Of a DNA stretch of 37,469 bases, positions 31,868-37,469 are shown one piece after another. The position numbers and the translations under genes were made by a program. The notes under the pieces were generated by a model, which saw only the letters and a program-made list of their open reading frames with translations, did not search any database and was not told the origin of the DNA. How positions within the stretch are numbered: the first letter of the stretch is position 1; the number at the start of each line of letters is the position of its first letter. The DNA is from Mycoplasmatales bacterium (GTDB taxonomy: Bacteria > Bacillota_I > Bacilli_A > Mycoplasmatales > JABABV01), in the NCBI GenBank assembly GCA_014238055.1, contig JABABV010000001.1:248938-286406 (forward strand), in the 5' to 3' direction.

Positions 31868-33316
31868 ATGCATCAAAAAAATAATCCGAAACATAAAGTA
31901 GATATTGCAAAATTAAAACAAGCTGTTTCTTTACTTGATTTTAATTTCATTAGACAATATTTCCACAATCATAATGTTGTTGATATTGCTCAAGATGTTA
32001 TTGAATGAGAAGAGATTGATGTAGCTACTTTATTTCGTTTATTATCTACTAAAAAATCTGCTGATTTATTTACGCATTTACCACCAATTTATCAAAAAAA
32101 GTTAGTTCATATTTTTACAAGTAAAGATATTGAAAAACTTTTAGGTGATATTTATAGTGATGATATCGTTGATATTTTAGAAGATTTACCTGCTAATTTA
32201 ACGAAAAAAATCTTAACTTTAACAAAAAAAGATGATCGCGAAATTATTAATAAGCTTTTAAATTACAGTGAAGATTCAACTGGTTCAATTATGTCAGTTG
32301 ATATGATTCAATTAAAGAAAACTGATACTGTTTCTAAAGCAGTTAAAAAAATAAAGAATGCTGCTAACGATATTGAAATTACTCATTATTTTTATGTTGT
32401 TGATAAAAAACATCGTTTAATTGGTTATATTAAATCGGAAGATTTAATTATTGCTAAAAACGATACTGTCATATCAAAGATTATGCGTAGAGATATTATT
32501 TCAGTAAATTCTTATGACGATAAAGAAGTTGCGGCTAATGCTTTTAAAGCATATGATGTTTCAGTAATGCCCGTTATCAATCGTGAAAAATGTCTAATTG
32601 GGATGATCACTTCAGATGATATTATTGATGTTCTTGAAGAAGAAGCAACTGAAGATATCCATAAAATGGCCGGAATTAATCCGATCGATAAAACATATAC
32701 TCAGATGACAACTTTAGATATTTTTAAATCAAGATTTTTTTGATTATTATTTTTAATGCTTTCAGCTACTTTATCGCAAGCTACTCTAGACTTTTTCCAA
32801 GGGTGAACTAATCATCTAACTCATGTTGCCGCCACTGGAGCAATCGTTTCAACAGGAATAACTGCTACTTTAGTAGCTATCGTTCCTGATTTAAGTGGTG
32901 CTAGTGGTAACGCCGGCTCTCAATCATCGACGATGGTTATTCGAGCTTTAGCTACTCACGATGTTGTTAAAAAAGATTATCGTAAAGTTTTCTTGAAAGA
33001 ATTAAAAGCTGGATTTTTTATCGGAATGGCTTTGTTCGTTGCTAATTTTGTAAGATTAGTAATTTATTATACTGTCCGTAATAATGGTCTTTCAGACTTA
33101 GATGTTTGAATTTCTTTGTCAGGTTCAATCGCTCTATGATTAGTGATCCTTTTAGCTAAATTAGTTGGGGGAATGTTGCCGTTATTAGCAACAGCAGTTA
33201 ATTTAGATCCTGCTGTAATGGCAGCGCCATTACTAACAACTTTAGTAGATGCCCTGTCAATACTAATGTTTTTCTTAATTACGATCGGGATATTAATGGC
33301 CGCTGGTCAAATATAA
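31868..33316 (+). CDS. mgtE: Magnesium transporter MgtE
   Basis: MgtE is a gated Mg2+ channel/transporter. It has 482 residues. The N-terminal helical domain (about 1-135) is followed by a CBS pair (about 135-260, with YFYVVDKKHRLIGYI and SVMPVINREKCLIGMIT) that senses Mg2+, a connecting helix and five membrane helices. The pore region carries PDLSGASGNAGSQSSTMVIR, the family signature. Several TGA codons encode Trp in the membrane part. ATG at 31868 follows AAAGTAGG with only 18 nt to cdaA, leaving no room for an M-box riboswitch. It is the last gene of the presumed GGDEF/EAL-cdaA-mgtE operon, since deoD has its own promoter. Confidence 0.95.
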
Positions 33317-33320
33317 ATTA

Positions 33321-33329
33321 TGATATAAT
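33321..33329 (+). promoter_or_regulatory. Extended -10 promoter upstream of deoD
   Basis: TGATATAAT (TG-n-TATAAT) lies five nt after the mgtE stop. Transcription would start near 33336 and give a leader of about 65 nt before the deoD ATG, which carries AAGGAAG. No clear -35; same extended -10 design as the tmRNA promoter. Confidence 0.6.
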
Positions 33330-33402
33330 AAATATCTATTAATAAATTAATAGTAATACGTGTTCGAAAAAACTATAAAAATGAAATAAGGAAGTAAAAA
33401 TT

Positions 33403-34125
33403 ATGACACCACACATTCAAGCAAAAAAAGAAGAAATCGCAAAAGTAGTTTTAATGCCTGGAGATCCTTTAAGAGCTAAATTTATCGCCGATACTTATTT
33501 AAAAGACGCTAAATTAGTAAATAAAGTTCGTAATGTTTTTATGTATACTGGAACTTATAAAGGTGTAAGAGTTACAATCGCAGGATCAGGTATGGGAGTT
33601 GCCTCAATGGGAATTTATTCATATGAATTATTTAAATTTTATGATGTTGATGCAATTATGAGAATCGGAAGCGCTGGCGCTTACAGCGATAAATTAAAAA
33701 TTCGTGATATTGTCGTTTCAAGTAGTGCTTATAGTGAGTCTAATTATCCAGAAATTGCTGGAGATATTAAAGATGAATTTATTAAACCAGATCTTGAATT
33801 AACAAACTTAATTAAAGATACAGCTAAAAAACTTAACACTGATATTCATGAAGCAGTTATTCATTCATCAGATGTTTTCTACAACAAAAATCAAAGTTAC
33901 TGAAAACAAATTAGAGATCAAAAAAACTGTGATTGTGTCGAAATGGAATCAACTTCTTTATTTACAAATGCAATCATTTTAAATAAAAAAGCTGCAACTA
34001 TTTTAACTATTTCAGATTGTTTATACGATGGTACTTCTTCAAGTGCTGAAGAAAGACAAAATAGTTTTACTCAAATGATGGAATTAGCTTTAGAAACTGT
34101 TATTAGTTTTCAAGCAAAAAAATAA
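33403..34125 (+). CDS. deoD: Purine-nucleoside phosphorylase (DeoD type)
   Basis: DeoD splits purine (deoxy)ribonucleosides with phosphate into base and (deoxy)ribose 1-phosphate. It has 240 residues, the size of hexameric bacterial PNP. Seen are VVLMPGDPLRAKFIADTYL (phosphate site), TIAGSGMGVASMGIYSYEL, MRIGSAGAY, VEMESTSLF (ribose/base contacts) and TISDCLYDG with the catalytic Asp. TGA at 33901 encodes Trp. ATG at 33403 follows AAGGAAG. Together with the BmpA-Nup importer, Hpt and Prs it completes a purine salvage route in this window. Confidence 0.95.
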
Positions 34126-34152
34126 ATCATTAACTAAAGAGGTGATTTTATT

Positions 34153-34698
34153 ATGTTTAAAAAAAAGATCAGTTTAGACAAAAATAATAAACGATGACTC
34201 GTAATTAAAAATCAAGTCAACAAATATCTTGAAAAGATGTTTCGTGATAATCCTTTATTAAATAGTGAACATTATTGTTATTGAAAAAAGAATAAACTTT
34301 TTTTTAATGTTGCTAGTATAGAATCTTATAATTTTTATAAAGATGAAGTTGATGATAATAGTATTACGATTGATAATAAACCGGCTTTTATACATAAAAA
34401 TGCCATCTTAGTTATCAACTATAAAGATAAAAGAATTTCTCTAAAAACCAAAAATTATAACGTTTATTTAAATCCTACTAATATTAATTTTTTAAAGAAA
34501 AATAAAAATATTATTAATAAAGAGTTTTCAACTTACCGTTCAACAATTCACTTAACAAATATTTTTATTTGCGATACTTATTTTTTTAAATTTCTATCGA
34601 TTGAACCGATAAAATTAGCAATTATTTTAAATATTGTAAATAAAATTTCAAAAACTAGATTTTTATATTTACACCAACTAAAAGGAGTTGTTAGCTAA
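34153..34698 (+). CDS. Hypothetical protein (181 aa) coupled to hprK
   Basis: I do not recognise this family. The frame is open from ATG 34153 (after AAAGAGGTGAT, a strong ribosome site) to TAA 34696-34698 with TGA read as Trp at two places near the start (KRWLVIK, YCYWKK). The protein is Lys/Asn/Ile-rich, has no signal peptide and no convincing membrane helix, and its middle (ITIDNKPAFIHKNAILVINY) suggests beta structure. The stop shares its last base with the hprK ATG (TAATG), so it is translationally coupled to HPr kinase and is likely a real gene. No function is proposed. Confidence 0.7.
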
Positions 34699-35627
34699 TG
34701 CGCAAAAATAAATTAACTGTTGCTGAATTAATTAGAGAATTTAATTTAAAAGCGATTGGCGGATCTGATAACGTTAATAACCCAATTGAAATTATTGGTT
34801 TAAATCGTGGAGGTTTAGAACTTAATGGCTTTAATTATTATAAAGGTGAAAATAAGCGTCGTATTTTAATTTTTGGTTCTAAAGAATCTGCTTATTTAAA
34901 AGTTTTAGATAAAGCAACTCGAATTAAAAATTTTAAAGTTTTAGAAGCCCAAAATATTCCAGCTATTATATTAGCAAAAGATTTTAATGCTTTCGATGAA
35001 ATCAAAGATATGAGCAATGATATTATTCCAATTTTAAAAAGTGATTTAACTGTTACTGGAATATTTTCAAAAATTGGCTATTATATCGATTTTAGATTAG
35101 CTAAATGAGTTAATATGCACGCTACTTTAGTTAGTGTTTATGGCGAAGGTGTTTTAATTATTGGTGATAGTGGAATTGGTAAATCTGAGGTTACATTAGA
35201 ATTAATTCGTAAAAAACATTATTTCGTTAGTGATGATCGCGTTGATATTATCAATATTAATAATCGCTTACTAGGTTATACTAACCCTTTAATAAAAAAT
35301 ATGATTGAAATTCGTGGAATTGGTATTTTTGATATTACTCAAATGTTTGGGATTCAATCTGTGATTGAAGAATCAGAAATTAAATTAATGATTAAGTTAG
35401 AAAAATTTACTAAGAATAGTCAATTTGAACGTTTAGTTGAAAAATTTACTACTCATATGATATTAAATCGTGAAATTCCTATTATAACTATTCCTGTTGC
35501 CCCAGGACGTAATATTGCTGAATTAATTGAAGCTGCTGTTATTAGTTATAAATTAAGAAAAAATAATGTTGATACATTAAAATTATTAAGGCAACGTTTA
35601 AATAAAAAATTAAAGGAGACTAATTAG
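34698..35627 (+). CDS. hprK: HPr kinase/phosphorylase
   Basis: HprK phosphorylates HPr of the sugar phosphotransferase system on Ser46 and can reverse the reaction, linking carbon supply to metabolism. It has 309 residues. The N-terminal domain (LTVAELIREFNLKAIGG) leads to the kinase domain with Walker A IIGDSGIGKSE (about 155-165), the following SDDRVDI, EIRGIGIFDI (family signature) and VAPGRNIAELIEAA near the C-terminus. The TGA at 35106 encodes Trp in LAKWVNMHA. ATG 34698 overlaps the previous stop. It ends in TAG directly before the lgt ATG. The hprK-lgt-trxB order is common in low-GC Gram-positives. Confidence 0.95.
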
Positions 35628-36533
35628 ATGTTTTTAAACTTTTTATCAACTAAAGCTTGACCTGCTCATGATCCAGATAGTTCTAGAGCTGTTTTTCAAC
35701 TCTTTGGCACTACGATTCATTGATATGGTGTGACAATGGCTACTGGTTTTATCATCGCGATAACAATTAGTTATATTATGTGAGTAAAAAATAAACTACC
35801 TACTCATATTTTAGATTGATTAATTTTGTTAGTAGTCCCAACTTCAATATTTGGAGCAAGACTTTGATGATGTTTATCTAATATTAATAATCCGCTCGTA
35901 GACTTCGATGCTTCGAAAATTAGTAATTGGGTCGATGTTGGTCAAGGTGGATTAGCAATTGAAGGTGGTGTTCTTGCTTGTATCATTATGGCGGCTGGTT
36001 ATTTTCATTATTGAAGAGAATCGATCGACTGACATATAGCAATGGATATTATCGTTCCAAATGTATTACTCGGTCAAATTATGGGTCGTTGAGGAAACTT
36101 TCTAAATGGAGAAGTTTATGGTCACATTACTTCTTACCATAGTTTAAGTTGACTACCCGCCTTTATTCGTAATGGTATGTATATTGATGACGGTTCAGTA
36201 ACCGCCTATCGCCAACCATTATTTTTATATGAAGGAATCATTAATTTTATCGGTTATTTATTAATGTATGTTGGATTTAGACAAATCAATATTCGTAAAC
36301 CAAGAATTATGCCTACCGGGGTTTTAGGTTCTTTCTATTTCGTTTGATATGGAACTGTTAGAGCAATTTTAGAACCTTTTCGTGATCGTTCTGATATAAT
36401 GATGTGAAAGTTCGGTACCGTAAATATCTGAACTACCGAAGTTATGTCTGCTATTTGGATTACTTTGGGAGTAGTTTTAATTACCTACTGTTATGTAAAA
36501 GATCGACGAAAACTAAAATTAAACTTAAAGTAA
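35628..36533 (+). CDS. lgt: Prolipoprotein diacylglyceryl transferase
   Basis: Lgt attaches diacylglycerol to the lipobox Cys of prelipoproteins such as BmpA and perhaps YidC here. It has 301 residues and many membrane helices. The signature GQIMGRWGNFLNGEVYG is clear, with HWYGVTMATGF near the N-terminus (the essential His-Trp-Tyr-Gly region), GGLAIEGGV and QPLFLYEG. About fifteen TGA codons are needed as Trp, so under the standard code the gene is shredded and easily missed. The ATG directly follows the hprK TAG; AAAGGAGAC inside the end of hprK is its ribosome site. Confidence 0.95.
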
Positions 36534-36546
36534 GGATTTAGATACG

Positions 36547-37469
36547 ATGAATCAAAAACAAAAAATATGAGATGTTATTATTATTGGTGCTGGTCCAGCT
36601 GGACTAACAGCAGCAGTTTATACGTCTAGAGCTGAAATTTCGACTTTATTATTAGAAAAAGATGCTCCCGGTGGAAAAATGGTAAAAACATACTCAATCG
36701 AAAATTGACCAGGTGAAGAATATATAAACGGTGCTGATTTAGCTATTAAAATGTATAATCATGCTATGAAATTTGGAGCTGTTTATGAATATGGTAACGT
36801 TACTAGTATCGTGCCTGAAAAACCTTATCACCGCGTTATTACTGAAAGCGGAACTAGTTACTTAACAAAATCTGTTTTAATTGCTAGTGGTATGGTAGAA
36901 CGTAAATTAGGCGTTACTGGTGAAGCTGAGTTTGAACATAAAGGTGTTTCTTATTGTGCTGTTTGTGATGGCGCTTTATATAAAGGTCAACCCGTTGCTA
37001 TTATCGGTGGTGGGGATAGTGCTGTTGAAGAAGCTAACTTTGTTGCTGGATTTGCATCACACGTTTATGTCGTTCATCGTCGTCAAGGTTTTCGTGCAAA
37101 ACCACAATACTTAAATAAACTTAAGAAAAAACCAAATGTTTCTTTTGTCCTTGATGCTGTTGTTAAAACGATCAACGGAGATAAAGCAGTTAATAGTCTT
37201 ACGTGAGAAAACGTAAAAAATAAAAAAATCACTAATTTAGTTATCGCTGCTGTCTTTCCTTATATCGGTCTTGATCCAGTAACAGCTTTTACTGGTGATT
37301 TAGGGATTTTAACGGAAGACAAGTTTGTTGATGTTAATAGTAAAATGCAAACAAAAGTACCAGGAATATATAGCGCGGGAGATTGTAATAAAAAAGGTCT
37401 CTATCAAATTACTACCGCTGTAAATGATGGTGCAATCGCTGCTCAAGCGATTGCTAACTATATTGATAC
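36547..37469 (+). CDS. trxB: Thioredoxin reductase (C-terminal end cut by window)
   Basis: TrxB uses NADPH and FAD to reduce thioredoxin. 307 codons are visible; the family has about 310-320 residues, so only the last few are missing. The FAD site [15 protein letters not shown] is at residues 9-23, the redox-active disulfide is CAVCDG, the NADPH site is [14 protein letters not shown] with [10 protein letters not shown], and the second FAD motif is YSAGDC. TGA codons encode Trp in IWDVII, ENWPGEE and TWENVK. ATG at 36547 lies 13 nt after lgt, preceded by AAGGATT. Confidence 0.95.

Overview
The window comes from a mollicute (a wall-less, AT-rich relative of the Firmicutes) that reads UGA as tryptophan. 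Almost every long gene is cut by in-frame TGA codons at positions where the protein family needs Trp. The genes end in TAA or, less often, TAG (dusB, tatD, cdaA, hprK), and none needs TGA as a stop. TGG is also used. The genus cannot be fixed from sequence alone. The presence of ispE (MEP isoprenoid pathway) restricts the candidates to the mollicutes that keep that pathway.

Everything from 1 to 28813 is on the minus strand and everything from 29002 to 37469 is on the plus strand, with one divergence point between rpmH and the tmRNA gene. Reading the minus block in its own direction, the order is rpmH-rnpA-yidC-mnmE, tatD-rnmV-ksgA-ispE, a GlmU acetyltransferase-domain gene, prs, a HAD phosphatase, pth-tilS-hpt-ftsH, rsmG, dusB-lysS. 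Most of this matches the ancestral Firmicutes order as in Bacillus subtilis (tatD-rnmV-ksgA-ispE, glmU-prs-pth, tilS-hpt-ftsH, dusB-lysS). Many of these genes overlap by 1-14 nt. Past lysS the content looks accessory: a family 2 glycosyltransferase, an unrecognised 140-residue protein, a MacB/FtsX-type ABC system with a 1455-residue permease, and a complete nucleoside ABC transporter operon (BmpA lipoprotein, double ATPase, two permeases, the last cut by the window edge).

The plus block opens with a 408-nt tmRNA gene. It is followed by a three-gene run: a polytopic membrane protein with what look like degenerate GGDEF and EAL domains, a c-di-AMP synthase (CdaA/CdaM type) and an MgtE magnesium transporter. 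Then come deoD, an unknown 181-residue protein coupled to hprK, lgt and trxB (truncated only at its last residues).

Themes: purine/nucleoside uptake and salvage (BmpA-NupOPQ, DeoD, Hpt, Prs), RNA maturation and translation (RnpA, RnmV, KsgA, RsmG, DusB, TilS, Pth, LysS, MnmE, tmRNA), membrane protein and lipoprotein biogenesis (YidC, FtsH, Lgt) and nucleotide second messenger signalling. The best candidate for something little described is the degenerate GGDEF-EAL protein in front of the diadenylate cyclase, where CdaA's usual partners CdaR and GlmM are absent. The single-domain GlmU remnant with intact catalytic residues in a wall-less bacterium is second. No insertion sequence, CRISPR array, phage gene or ordinary tRNA gene was seen, and no gene-free stretch exceeds about 235 nt.
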